Source: Caccovicinus sp964425595 (GTDB lineage: Bacteria; Bacillota; Clostridia; Lachnospirales; Lachnospiraceae). From it: a stretch of DNA of 48,915 nt. Below the pieces are notes generated by a model, which worked only from the letters and a program-made list of their open reading frames with translations, was not told the origin of the DNA and ran no database searches. Both the position numbers and the translations under genes were made by a program. Location: the NCBI GenBank assembly GCA_964425595.1, contig CAYRMW010000009.1, forward strand, positions 1-48,915, given 5' to 3'. Below are positions 27,505 to 35,548 of this stretch, in pieces (position 1 is the stretch's first letter; every line of letters starts with the position of its first letter).

Positions 27505-28392
27505 CTATTGATAATCCGGTTTCTTTTCCTGCTTCCCGGCACAAAGTCCGATCAGGAATTCCCGGATGATCTTTCCTGCCACCGCGGTAGAGACGCCGGT
27601 CGGGTCATATGCCGGACACAGCTCATTTACATCGCAGCCTATGATATCCGCCCCGCGGCAGACGGCCAGGATCCCGTTTAACAGCGCATCAAAGCTGATG
27701 CCACCCGCTTCCGGCGTTCCCGTTCCGGGGAACACCGATGGATCCAGGACATCCAGATCTACCGTCACATAGACCGGACAGCCCTTCATTTCTTCCAGCG
27801 CCCGGTCCAATCCCTCAAGATCAAACGGATGCATGAACACATGCCCCTCCCGGCTCCACAAAAACTCCTCTCGGTCGCCGGAACGGATTCCGAACTGGTA
27901 GATCCTGCCGTCTCCCACCAGTTCCCAGCATCGCCTGAGCACGCAGGCGTGGGAAAGCCTGGCGCCAAGATAATCCTGGCGCAGATCCGCGTGCGCATCA
28001 AAATGCAGGATGCAGAGCTTCGGATACCTGCGGACCGCCGCCCGCACCGCCGCCAGAGTCACCAGATGCTCACCGCCGATCATGAACGGGATCTTCCCGT
28101 CCGTAAAGATCTGTTCGGCACGCATTTCCAGCTGGTCGAGGGCGGCTTTCGCGTCGCCGATGCAAAGCTCCGGGTCACCGCTGTCAAAAACCGCGTAATC
28201 GGTCAGGTCCTTATCCTGGTAAGGGCTGTACGTTTCCAGCCCGAAGGACTCTGCCCGTACCGCCCGGCTCCCGAATCTGGCGCCCGGTCGAAAAGAAGTG
28301 GTAGAATCAAAGGCTGCCCCGTAGAGGACGACTATGGCATCCTCGTATTCCGCGTCGCAGCCGATAAATGTTTCGATGTTTTTTTGCAGCAC
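27505..28392 (-). CDS. speB: Agmatinase (arginase family)
   Basis: This Mn-dependent ureohydrolase converts agmatine to putrescine and urea. The 295-residue protein has the three metal-binding motifs of the family: GGEHL, HFDAHADLR and DLDVLDPS. The start is GTG 28392 after AAGGAGAGG. Placement after an arginine-type decarboxylase supports agmatinase rather than arginase. Confidence 0.9.
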   Translation of the reverse strand: MLQKNIETFIGCDAEYEDAIVVLYGAAFDSTTSFRPGARFGSRAVRAESFGLETYSPYQDKDLTDYAVFDSGDPELCIGDAKAALDQLEMRAEQIFTDGKIPFMIGGEHLVTLAAVRAAVRRYPKLCILHFDAHADLRQDYLGARLSHACVLRRCWELVGDGRIYQFGIRSGDREEFLWSREGHVFMHPFDLEGLDRALEEMKGCPVYVTVDLDVLDPSVFPGTGTPEAGGISFDALLNGILAVCRGADIIGCDVNELCPAYDPTGVSTAVAGKIIREFLIGLCAGKQEKKPDYQ

Positions 28393-28419
28393 GTTCCTCT
28401 CCTTTCTGCAGGCGCCGGA

Positions 28420-29271
28420 CTACTCCACGTCCCGCATAAGCTCTTCCACGTAAGCCGGCAGCATAAAGGCACCGCTATGCAGCCTGGTGGTATAATACCG
28501 GGTCCTGATCCCTAAAAGGTTCCATCGCGCGCCATCCAGGTCATGGACCGGGTGATATTTTTTGGAAGCAAAGCCGAACAGCCAGTGCCCCGAAGGGTAC
28601 GTGGGGATGTGCGCCTGATAGACCCGGCTGATCGGAAAGCTCTCCACGATCCTCTTGTGGGCGCGCTGGCAGGCCGCCGCATCCGCCGCGTAAAAGGGGC
28701 TTTCATGCTGATTGACCATAATGCCGTCTGCTTTCAAGGCCTTAAAACAGCTGCCATAAAACTCCTTGGTAAACAGTCCCTCGCCCGGCCCGAAGGGATC
28801 CGTGGAATCCACAATGATCAGGTCGTAAAGATCTTCCCTGGAGCGGACAAAGCGAAGGCCGTCCTCATAATAGATATGCACCCGCTCGTCGTTCAGCCGG
28901 CAGGCAGTCTGCGGAAGGTATTTTTTGCTCACCTCTACCACCAGAGGGTCGATCTCCACCATATCGATGTTTTCCAAGGCCGGATAACGGGTCAGCTCTC
29001 GTACAACGCCGCCGTCCCCGGCGCCGATCACCAACACATTCCGCGCCATCGGATGGACAGCCATCGGCACATGCGTGATCATCTCATGATAGATGAACTC
29101 ATCCCGCTCCGTCAGCATCATATAGCCGTCCAATGTGAGAAAACGGCCGAATTCCTTTGATTCAAATACATCGATCCGCTGGAAATCACTCTGTCCTGTG
29201 TAGATCTGCCGGTCCACCCGGATGGAGAATTTGACATCTGCCGTATGCTTTTCCGTAAACCACATTTCCAT
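28420..29271 (-). CDS. speE: Spermidine synthase (aminopropyltransferase)
   Basis: This enzyme transfers an aminopropyl group from decarboxylated S-adenosylmethionine to putrescine. The 283-residue product shows the nucleotide motif VLVIGAGDGGVVREL and the catalytic-loop DSTDPFGPGEGLF. ATG 29271 lies one base past the speA stop, with AAGGAG inside the speA end, so the two are coupled. SpeD in the same operon makes the aminopropyl donor. Acceptor specificity (putrescine or a longer amine) cannot be read from sequence. Confidence 0.92.
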   Translation of the reverse strand: MEMWFTEKHTADVKFSIRVDRQIYTGQSDFQRIDVFESKEFGRFLTLDGYMMLTERDEFIYHEMITHVPMAVHPMARNVLVIGAGDGGVVRELTRYPALENIDMVEIDPLVVEVSKKYLPQTACRLNDERVHIYYEDGLRFVRSREDLYDLIIVDSTDPFGPGEGLFTKEFYGSCFKALKADGIMVNQHESPFYAADAAACQRAHKRIVESFPISRVYQAHIPTYPSGHWLFGFASKKYHPVHDLDGARWNLLGIRTRYYTTRLHSGAFMLPAYVEELMRDVE

Positions 29272-29272
29272 T

Positions 29273-30736
29273 TCAGTCCGCTCCTTTCAGCACGTTCAGG
29301 TTAAGGATGTCCGGATCCTCCGTACCGGTCATGGAGCATCCCTTTTCCTTTGCATACCGGATATATTCCAGGATATCCCCGGTGATCCGCTCTCCCGGCG
29401 CCAGGATGGGGATACCCGGCGGATAGCACATAACAAATTCCGAGCAGATCCGCCCCTCGGTCTCCATGATCGGGAGGGATTCCTTGTCCGCGTAAAACGC
29501 CTCCTGGGGAGAGACGGCCACGACGGGCGGCAGATATTCCTGGGTAAGGAGGCCGGTCTTATCCCGCTTAAACCGGCGGCGGATCTCCGCCAGGGCGCTG
29601 ACCAGCCGCTCCACATGTTTGATCCGGTCGCCGATGGAGATATAGGCCAGGATATTCCCCAGGTCGCCGAACTCGATCTGGATGTCATACTCATCCCGCA
29701 AAAGATCATAAACCTCGATGCCGGCCAGCCCGATATCCAGCGTATAGACCGACAGCTTCGTCACATCAAAATCATAAATGCTGTCGTTGTTGACCAACTC
29801 ACGGGAGTAGGCATAGTATCCGCCGATCGCATTGATCTCCTCCCTGGCGTACTGGGCCAGGCGCATCACGTTTATGAACTCCTCCCTGCCCCGGACCGCC
29901 AGATTCCTCCGGGAAATATCCAGGCTGGTCAGCAAAAGATAAGAGCCGCTGGTCGTCTGGGTCAGGTTAATGATCTGGCGCACGTAGCCGGCGTTCACGT
30001 CCGGGCCCGCCAGCAGAAACGAGCTCTGGGTCAGGCTGCCGCCGGACTTGTGCATACTTACCGCCGCCAAATCGGCTCCGGCCGCCATCGCCGGTGTGGG
30101 AAGAAGGTCGCCGAAATAAAAGTGCGTTCCATGCGCTTCATCCGCCAGCACCTTCATGCCTCTGGCATGCGCTATCTTTACGATATAACGGATGTCCGAG
30201 CAGATCCCGTAATAGGTGGGGTTGTTCACCAGCACGGCCTTCGCGTCCGGGTTCTGATCCATGGCCTCCTCCAGCTGGGAGATCTTCATCCCCAGCGGGA
30301 TGCCCAGCTTCGGCTCCATGTCCGGATTGACATAAACAGGAACGGCTCCGCACAAGATCATGGCGTTAATGACGCTGCGGTGCACGTTCCGAGGGAGGAT
30401 GATCTTATCTCCCCGCTTCACCACGCTTAAAATCATGGCCTGAACGGCCGAAGTAGTGCCGCCTACCATAAAAAAAGCATGGGCCGCGCCGAATGCCTCT
30501 GCCGCCAGCTCCTCCGCGTCCCGGATGACCGAGACCGGATGGCACAGATTGTCCAACGGCTTCATGGAATTGACATCATTGCTGACGCAGGCCTCACCCA
30601 GAAGCGCTTTCAGTTCCGGGTTCCCCTGCCCTCGTTTATGGCCGGGCACATCAAACGGAACTACCCGGCTTCGATGAAAACGTTCCAGCGCCTCGTAGAT
30701 CGGCGCGTCCGTCTGCGATAATTTCCTTTTTTCCAT
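29273..30736 (-). CDS. speA: Arginine/lysine/ornithine decarboxylase, aspartate aminotransferase-fold (SpeA type)
   Basis: This PLP enzyme probably decarboxylates arginine to agmatine, judged by the agmatinase gene downstream. I choose ATG 30736 (MEKRKLSQTDAPIYEAL) because GGGGGGAGGGG precedes it; the frame is open to 30766. The product is 487 residues. The PLP lysine lies in the SMHKSGGSLTQ segment, with DVPGHKRGQGN near the N-terminus typical of the Bacillus SpeA group. Ornithine or lysine specificity cannot be excluded. Confidence 0.88.
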   Translation of the reverse strand: MEKRKLSQTDAPIYEALERFHRSRVVPFDVPGHKRGQGNPELKALLGEACVSNDVNSMKPLDNLCHPVSVIRDAEELAAEAFGAAHAFFMVGGTTSAVQAMILSVVKRGDKIILPRNVHRSVINAMILCGAVPVYVNPDMEPKLGIPLGMKISQLEEAMDQNPDAKAVLVNNPTYYGICSDIRYIVKIAHARGMKVLADEAHGTHFYFGDLLPTPAMAAGADLAAVSMHKSGGSLTQSSFLLAGPDVNAGYVRQIINLTQTTSGSYLLLTSLDISRRNLAVRGREEFINVMRLAQYAREEINAIGGYYAYSRELVNNDSIYDFDVTKLSVYTLDIGLAGIEVYDLLRDEYDIQIEFGDLGNILAYISIGDRIKHVERLVSALAEIRRRFKRDKTGLLTQEYLPPVVAVSPQEAFYADKESLPIMETEGRICSEFVMCYPPGIPILAPGERITGDILEYIRYAKEKGCSMTGTEDPDILNLNVLKGAD

Positions 30737-30762
30737 TCCCCTCCCCCCTTTCTCCTGCGCCA

Positions 30763-31521
30763 TCAAAAAATATTCCGTCCGCTGAAGATCTCGATCATTT
30801 CTCTGCGCAGGCTGGAATTGATCTCCAGTCTGATCTTCGGCGGAAGCTCGTAGACATCGGTATTAAACAGATAATTCTGCAGATCTCTTTCCTTGATCAG
30901 CATCTTGGTGTGAAACAGATTCGCCTCATACACATTGATATCTACCGCATCATAGTCTTTCCGGATTCTCGGACTGATAAAATCCTGGATCGACGTGATA
31001 TCATGGTCAATAAACAGCTTGGAACCGTCCTCCTTCCTGGTAAAACCCCGGACCCGGTAATCCATGGTAATGATATCCGAATCAAAGGAGCCAATCAGAT
31101 AATCCAGCGTGGAAAGAGGCGTGATCTCTCCGCAGGTAGCCACATCGATATCGACCCGAAACGTGGCCAGGCAGGTGTCCGGGTGATATTCCGGATAGGT
31201 GTGGACCGTGACATGGCTTTTGTCCAGATGGGAAACCACCGTATCGCCGATCGGCACCATGGAATTTTCCGCCATCAGGATCGTAACGGACGCCCCCTGC
31301 GGCTCATAATCCTGCTTGGAGATATTTAAGACCTTCGCGCCGATCATATCCGTCAGCGTCAGGAGGATATTCGTCAGACGTTCTGAATTGTACTCCTTGT
31401 CGATATAGGCGATATAGTCCTTTTGCTCCCTGGCGGTTTTCGCGTAGCAAACATCGTAAATATTAAAGCTCAGCGCTTTGGTCAGATTATTGAACCCATA
31501 AAGCTTCAGTTTTCCGTTCAT
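30763..31521 (-). CDS. speD: S-adenosylmethionine decarboxylase proenzyme
   Basis: This pyruvoyl enzyme makes decarboxylated SAM, the aminopropyl donor for SpeE. The 252-residue product cuts itself before Ser102 (LDKSHVTVHTYPE), which becomes the pyruvoyl group; the length and motif fit the E. coli-type class. It is the first gene of the polyamine operon, behind a leader with an attenuator-like terminator about 85 bases upstream of its start. Confidence 0.93.
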   Translation of the reverse strand: MNGKLKLYGFNNLTKALSFNIYDVCYAKTAREQKDYIAYIDKEYNSERLTNILLTLTDMIGAKVLNISKQDYEPQGASVTILMAENSMVPIGDTVVSHLDKSHVTVHTYPEYHPDTCLATFRVDIDVATCGEITPLSTLDYLIGSFDSDIITMDYRVRGFTRKEDGSKLFIDHDITSIQDFISPRIRKDYDAVDINVYEANLFHTKMLIKERDLQNYLFNTDVYELPPKIRLEINSSLRREMIEIFSGRNIF

Positions 31522-31604
31522 CTTATCCCCTGCTTTCCCATTTCCGTTTTCCGTTCATCTTTCTCCGGCTCATCCTGTCAGGCAGCTGCAGGCCGCGTCA
31601 CGCG

Positions 31605-31637
31605 AAAAAAGCGCAAGCGACTTCACATCACTTGCGC
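31605..31637 (-). terminator. Intrinsic terminator/attenuator before speD
   Basis: GCGCAAGTGA (31637..31628) pairs with TCGCTTGCGC (31620..31611) through one G-U pair around a seven-base loop, followed by TTTTTT (31610..31605). It lies upstream of speD on the coding strand, so transcripts from the leader must pass it. Confidence 0.85.
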
Positions 31638-31729
31638 CAAAATATCGCAAACCAGCCTGTACATCGTCCGAGCCGCGCGGGCAAGGCCCCGTCAAAGGCC
31701 GTTTCCTATTTCAACAGAATCAGGTTTTG
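31605..31729 (-). ncRNA. Candidate riboswitch-like leader of the polyamine operon
   Basis: About 84 bases (31729..31646) form a putative aptamer closed by AAACC (31727..31723) pairing with GGTTT (31653..31649), with nested CCTG/CAGG as an alternative. The 3' strand of that helix runs into TTGCG (31650..31646). TTGCG can pair with CGCAA (31636..31632), and this CGCAA is also the 5' arm of a strong terminator. The two hairpins exclude each other, the usual logic of a transcriptional riboswitch. It matches no class I recognise. A stand-alone small RNA ending at the terminator is the alternative. Confidence 0.55.
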
Positions 31730-31735
31730 GGAGTC

Positions 31736-31744
31736 TATATAGCA
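31736..31744 (-). promoter_or_regulatory. Probable extended -10 promoter of the polyamine operon leader
   Basis: TGC followed by TATATA (31741..31736) fits an extended -10; the start would fall near 31729, right at the putative closing helix. The -35 region (AGTAGT) is poor. Confidence 0.5.
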
Positions 31745-31781
31745 AATACTTCACTTTTACTACTCTTATTGACCGTTTCAC

Positions 31782-31910
31782 AAGTTGATGTGTTTTAACA
31801 CCGGTTGAAAGTAACCAACTTATAAAATTTAATACAGATATCCAATCAATAATGCAACAAAAAGTTGCTGATCAATCGCTATATGAAAACAAACCCAATC
31901 CTGTTTTCAT
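31782..31910. other. AT-rich region with clustered inverted repeats upstream of the polyamine leader
   Basis: Non-coding. It holds AAGTTG/CAACTT (31782-31787 with 31816-31821) enclosing GTGTTTTAACAC and GGTT/AACC, then GCAAC-AAAAA-GTTGC (31854-31868) and ATGAAAAC/GTTTTCAT (31883-31890 with 31903-31910). These could be regulator-binding sites or a second structured leader. No open frame worth calling is seen. Confidence 0.5.
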
Positions 31911-31945
31911 AATCCTGTTCAGGTTATCATAAGTGCCGGCAAATG

Positions 31946-32068
31946 TCAATCCTTCGTGTGGATCTTGCTCATCACCCAGACAGCCGCCATGATCACCAGG
32001 CACGCCACAAAAATACCGCCCATACCCTTCACCATGATCTCAAGGGCAATCATAAAATTACTGCTCAT
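31946..32068 (-). CDS. Small single-membrane-span protein, OadG-like sodium-pump subunit
   Basis: A 40-codon frame starts at ATG 32068 with AAAGGAG nine bases upstream and ends at TGA 31946. The peptide has one hydrophobic span (GIFVACLVIMAAVWVMSKI) and a short charged tail, the layout of OadG/gamma-type accessory subunits that stabilise the beta subunit of sodium-translocating decarboxylases. It lies 40 bases after the beta-subunit gene. Family assignment is inferred from layout and context; it is shorter than typical OadG. Confidence 0.7.
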   Translation of the reverse strand: MSSNFMIALEIMVKGMGGIFVACLVIMAAVWVMSKIHTKD

Positions 32069-32108
32069 CTGTCCAATCTCCTTTCGGCTTTCTTCCGGTT
32101 CCCGCGCT

Positions 32109-33245
32109 CTACAGGAACCGGGTCACCAGGTTAATGACGATACCGCCGGCAATAACCGACGCGATCTGCCCGGATACGTTCGCGCCCGCCGCATGCATCA
32201 GGATAATATTCCCGGGTTCTTCCTCAGCCGCCAGCTTCTGCACGACGCGGGAAGACATGGGGAACGCGGAAATTCCCGCCGCACCGATCATGGGATTCAC
32301 TTTCTTTTTAAGGAACAGGTTGACGATCTTGGCAAACACCACGCCGCCGATGGTATCGAACACGAAAGCCAGCAGACCGATGGCCATGATCATGATGGTG
32401 TCTACGTTAACAAAGGCATCCGCCCGCATACTGAACGAAATGGTAATGCCCAAAAGCAGGGTGATCAGGTTCGTCAGCTCATTCTGCGCCGTATCCGACA
32501 TGCTCTTTAACACGCCGCACTCACGAAGCAGATTCCCAAACATCAGGAACCCGACTAACGCGACCGAAGACGGTGATATAAATCCGACGATCAGCGTCAC
32601 GACGATCGGGAAAGCGATGCGCATCTGCCTGGAAACGGTTCCCGGCTGATACTCCATGTGGATCGTGCGCTCCTTCTTGGTCGTGACCAGTTTGATGGCA
32701 AAAGGCTGCACGATGGGAACCAGAGCCATGTAGGAATACGCGGCGACAGCGATGGCGCCGATGTAATTCGAACCCAGGACCTGGGACACCAGGATGGAGG
32801 TCGGGCCGTCCGCCGCACCGATGATGCCGATGGAAGCCGCATCCTTCAGATCAAAGCCAAGCAGGGCAGCAACGCAGATCGCGAAAAAGATACCGAACTG
32901 AGCTGCGGCTCCAAACAGGAACATGACAGGCTGGGACAGAAGCGGACCAAAGTCAATCATGGCTCCAATGCCGATAAACAAAAGCACCGGCATGGCCTCA
33001 GCGGCGTCGATGCCTACTTCAAACAACCACTCGATCACACCGTTTACCTCGCCGACGCCGGTCATCATCTGGTTGATCACACCGCTGCTCGGAAGATTGA
33101 CCAGGATCGCACCAAAACCCATCGGAAGCAGAAGCGACGGCTCGTATTCCTTCTTGATCGCAAGCCAGATCAACAGGATACCTACCACGTACATCACGAT
33201 CTGCTGCCACGTGACGGCCAAAAGACCCTCAACCAAATATTCCAT
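32109..33245 (-). CDS. oadB: Sodium-translocating decarboxylase beta subunit
   Basis: This is an integral membrane protein that couples decarboxylation of a biotin-bound carboxyl group to sodium export. The 378-residue product (ATG 33245 after AGGAGG; the frame is open further up) is almost all membrane helices and has the key acidic segment IGIIGAADGPTSI and the C-terminal HAAGANVSGQIASVIAGG. No carboxyltransferase or biotin carrier gene is adjacent, so which decarboxylase it serves (oxaloacetate, methylmalonyl-CoA or glutaconyl-CoA type) is unknown. Confidence 0.92.
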   Translation of the reverse strand: MEYLVEGLLAVTWQQIVMYVVGILLIWLAIKKEYEPSLLLPMGFGAILVNLPSSGVINQMMTGVGEVNGVIEWLFEVGIDAAEAMPVLLFIGIGAMIDFGPLLSQPVMFLFGAAAQFGIFFAICVAALLGFDLKDAASIGIIGAADGPTSILVSQVLGSNYIGAIAVAAYSYMALVPIVQPFAIKLVTTKKERTIHMEYQPGTVSRQMRIAFPIVVTLIVGFISPSSVALVGFLMFGNLLRECGVLKSMSDTAQNELTNLITLLLGITISFSMRADAFVNVDTIMIMAIGLLAFVFDTIGGVVFAKIVNLFLKKKVNPMIGAAGISAFPMSSRVVQKLAAEEEPGNIILMHAAGANVSGQIASVIAGGIVINLVTRFL

Positions 33246-33298
33246 ACCAATTCCTCCTGTCTTAATTGCGGAAGCCAAAGCCCCCCTTATCTTCCGTC

Positions 33299-33327
33299 AT
33301 TATACAGCAATTCTTAACACTTGTCTT
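33299..33327 (-). promoter_or_regulatory. oadB promoter
   Basis: AAGACA (33327..33322), 17 bases and TATAAT (33304..33299) on the - strand, about 54 bases before the oadB start. Confidence 0.65.
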
Positions 33328-33356
33328 GTATTTTTTCGATTTTCGTAAATAATTTG

Positions 33357-33524
33357 TTAAACATTCACAGTTCGGCACCTTGTGTCTTCAGCGATCACCA
33401 CCTGTCCCGGAACGACCGTAATGGTGTTTTTGCTGCGGTTGTGGATCTTGTAGTCGTAGATCGGACATTCAACCGGCCTTCCCGCCTTCAGCTCGCGCAG
33501 ATGCCGGATCATCAGTTCCGTATT
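33357..33524 (-). pseudogene. Uridine kinase (udk) fragment overlapping the 3' end of udp
   Basis: In the frame one base off from udp, codons 33524..33357 read a middle segment of a classical uridine kinase, including LRELKAGRPVECPIYDYK and VVPGQVVIAE, then lose similarity and stop at TAA 33357. The P-loop and C-terminal parts are missing. The left part overlaps the last 17 codons of udp. It is not a copy of the nucleoside kinase encoded at 39338-40990, whose matching segment differs. It is best read as a relic left by deletion or recombination. Confidence 0.7.
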
Positions 33525-34305
33525 TCTTCTTCTCCCGGTCTTCGCGGATCAGCTGCCGGATCGCCTCTGCCGCTACCCGGATGGCTGCTTCCGTGTCATG
33601 GACCTGCTCGTCCGGAAGCCCCATAGCCCTTCTGGTCTGGTTGGCCACGACCAGGAGAACCGCTCCGCACCGCACGCGGCGTACGCCGGCCACGATGAAC
33701 AGAGCCGCCGACTCCATCTCCGAAGCCAGCGCGCCACAGCGGATCCATGCTTCCCATTTCCGGTTCAGCTCATCGGCAACCGGCATCGAATCCGGCGAAT
33801 GCTGACCGTAGAAATTATCCTTGCACTGCACCACGCCCAGATGGAAAGGTAGCCCAAGCTTTTCTGCCGCGCTCTTTAACGCGGCCGTCACCGTAAAATC
33901 CGCTACCGCGGGATACTCGACCGGCGCGTACTCCCGGCTGGTCCCCTCGTAGCGGACGGCGCCCGTAGCGATGACCACATCGCCGCCCAGGACTTCCGGC
34001 TGCATGCCGCCGGAGGTGCCAACCCGGATGAAGGTGTCCGCGCCGCAGTGGATCAGCTCCTCCATGGCGATCGCTGCCGACGGTCCGCCGATCCCGGTGG
34101 ACATCACGCTGACCATCTCGCCGTCCAGCGTGCCGGTATACGTCGTAAACTCCCGGTTCTGCGCCACCCTGACCGGATCCTCCAGGTGCGCCGCGATCTT
34201 CTCACAGCGTCCCGGATCACCGGGCAGGATCACATACCGCCCGACCTGTCCGGGCATCACGCCGATATGATATTCTCTGTCTCCCTGTGCGTATATCAGT
34301 CCCAT
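33469..34305 (-). CDS. udp: Uridine phosphorylase
   Basis: This enzyme splits uridine to uracil and ribose 1-phosphate with phosphate. The 278-residue nucleoside-phosphorylase-I-fold protein shows the phosphate-binding LPGDPGRCE, the IRVGTSGGMQ loop and the nucleoside-binding EMESAALF. It is longer than the roughly 250 residues usual for the family. The last 17 residues or so (after IREDREKKK) are read out of frame from a uridine kinase relic, so the original C-terminus has been replaced. It is the last gene of the purO-AICAR transformylase-udp operon. Confidence 0.92.
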   Translation of the reverse strand: MGLIYAQGDREYHIGVMPGQVGRYVILPGDPGRCEKIAAHLEDPVRVAQNREFTTYTGTLDGEMVSVMSTGIGGPSAAIAMEELIHCGADTFIRVGTSGGMQPEVLGGDVVIATGAVRYEGTSREYAPVEYPAVADFTVTAALKSAAEKLGLPFHLGVVQCKDNFYGQHSPDSMPVADELNRKWEAWIRCGALASEMESAALFIVAGVRRVRCGAVLLVVANQTRRAMGLPDEQVHDTEAAIRVAAEAIRQLIREDREKKKYGTDDPASARAEGGKAG

Positions 34306-34337
34306 ATTTCCGCTCCTCTCTCCTGACCGGCGTCTCC

Positions 34338-35516
34338 TTAATGATGGAACAGGCGAATCCCCGTAAAGGCCATGACCATACCGTATTTGTCGCAGGTTTC
34401 GATCACCTGGTCATCGCGGACGGAACCTCCCGGCTGCGCGATATACTGCACGCCGCTTTTGTACGCCCGGTCGATGTTGTCTCCAAAGGGGAAGAACGCA
34501 TCTGAGCCCAGAGCGACGCCATGCATCTGATCCAGCCAGGCCCGCTTTTCTTCCCGGGTAAATACCGGCGGCTTTTCCTTAAAGGTCTTCTCCCATACGC
34601 CGTCCGCCAGGACATCCATATATTCCTCGCCGATATACACGTCGATGGCATTGTCCCGGTCCGCCCGTTTGATGCCGTCCAGGAAGTTAAGTCCAAGCAC
34701 CTGCGGCGCCTGGCGGAGGAACCAGTTGTCCGCCTTCTGTCCTGCCAGTCTGGTGCAGTGCACTCTGGACTGCTGCCCGGCTCCGATGCCGATGGCCTGC
34801 CCGTCCATGACATAACATACCGAATTGGACTGGGTATACTTCAGGGTAATCAGGGAAATCATCAGATCCCGCTTCGCGCTGTCCGGGATCTCCTTAGCCT
34901 GCGTAACGACATTGGCCAGAAGCTCCTCCCCGATCCTCAGCTCGTTTCTTCCCTGCTCAAAGGTAATGCCGAAGACCTGTTTGCGCTCAATGGGATCCGG
35001 GACGTAAGCCGGGTCGATCCGGATCACATTGTAGTTCCCCTTTTTCTTTTCCCTGAGCATCGCAAGCGCCTCCGGCTCATATCCGGGGGCGATCACCCCG
35101 TCAGAAACTTCCCTCTTGATCAGCCGGGCCGTATCCGCGTCGCACACATCCGAGAGGGCGATGAAATCACCGAACGACGACATCCTGTCCGCCCCTCTGG
35201 CTCTCGCGTATGCGCAGGCCAGTGGGGATAACTCACCCATATCGTCCACCCAGTAGATCTTTCGCAGGACGTCATCCATCGGGAGGCCCACCGCAGCGCC
35301 TGCCGGCGATACGTGCTTAAAGGAAGTGGCCGCCGGGAGGCCCGTGGCCTGTTTCAGCTCGCGCACCAGCTGCCAGCCGTTAAATGCGTCCAGGAAATTG
35401 ATATAGCCCGGCCTGCCGCAGAGCACCTGAATGGGAAGATCTCTTTCCCCCTCCATAAAGATCCGGGAGGGCTTCTGGTTCGGATTGCATCCGTACTTTA
35501 ATTCCAGTTCTTTCAC
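34338..35516 (-). CDS. AICAR transformylase (stand-alone formyltransferase half of PurH)
   Basis: This enzyme transfers a formyl group from 10-formyl-THF to AICAR (ZMP), the ninth step of purine synthesis. The 392-residue product has the AICARFT core with the catalytic Lys-His pair (SFKHVSPAGAA) and SNSVCYVMDGQAIGIGAGQQSR (shown in part by GQAIGIGAGQQSR) but no MGS-like IMP cyclohydrolase domain. A separate cyclohydrolase gene lies just upstream. The start is GTG 35516 with AAGGAG nine bases before. Its substrate ZMP is the ligand sensed by the riboswitch leading the operon. Confidence 0.92.
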   Translation of the reverse strand: MKELELKYGCNPNQKPSRIFMEGERDLPIQVLCGRPGYINFLDAFNGWQLVRELKQATGLPAATSFKHVSPAGAAVGLPMDDVLRKIYWVDDMGELSPLACAYARARGADRMSSFGDFIALSDVCDADTARLIKREVSDGVIAPGYEPEALAMLREKKKGNYNVIRIDPAYVPDPIERKQVFGITFEQGRNELRIGEELLANVVTQAKEIPDSAKRDLMISLITLKYTQSNSVCYVMDGQAIGIGAGQQSRVHCTRLAGQKADNWFLRQAPQVLGLNFLDGIKRADRDNAIDVYIGEEYMDVLADGVWEKTFKEKPPVFTREEKRAWLDQMHGVALGSDAFFPFGDNIDRAYKSGVQYIAQPGGSVRDDQVIETCDKYGMVMAFTGIRLFHH

Positions 35517-35548
35517 GATATTCGTCTCCTTCTCTCTTTCCAGTCCTG

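Noticed and set aside
31921..31945. TTGACA-N17 near the end of the OadG-like gene as the main spe promoter
   Set aside because: The -10 at the right distance is TAACCT, which is poor; the extended -10 at 31741 fits better. It remains possible as a secondary start.
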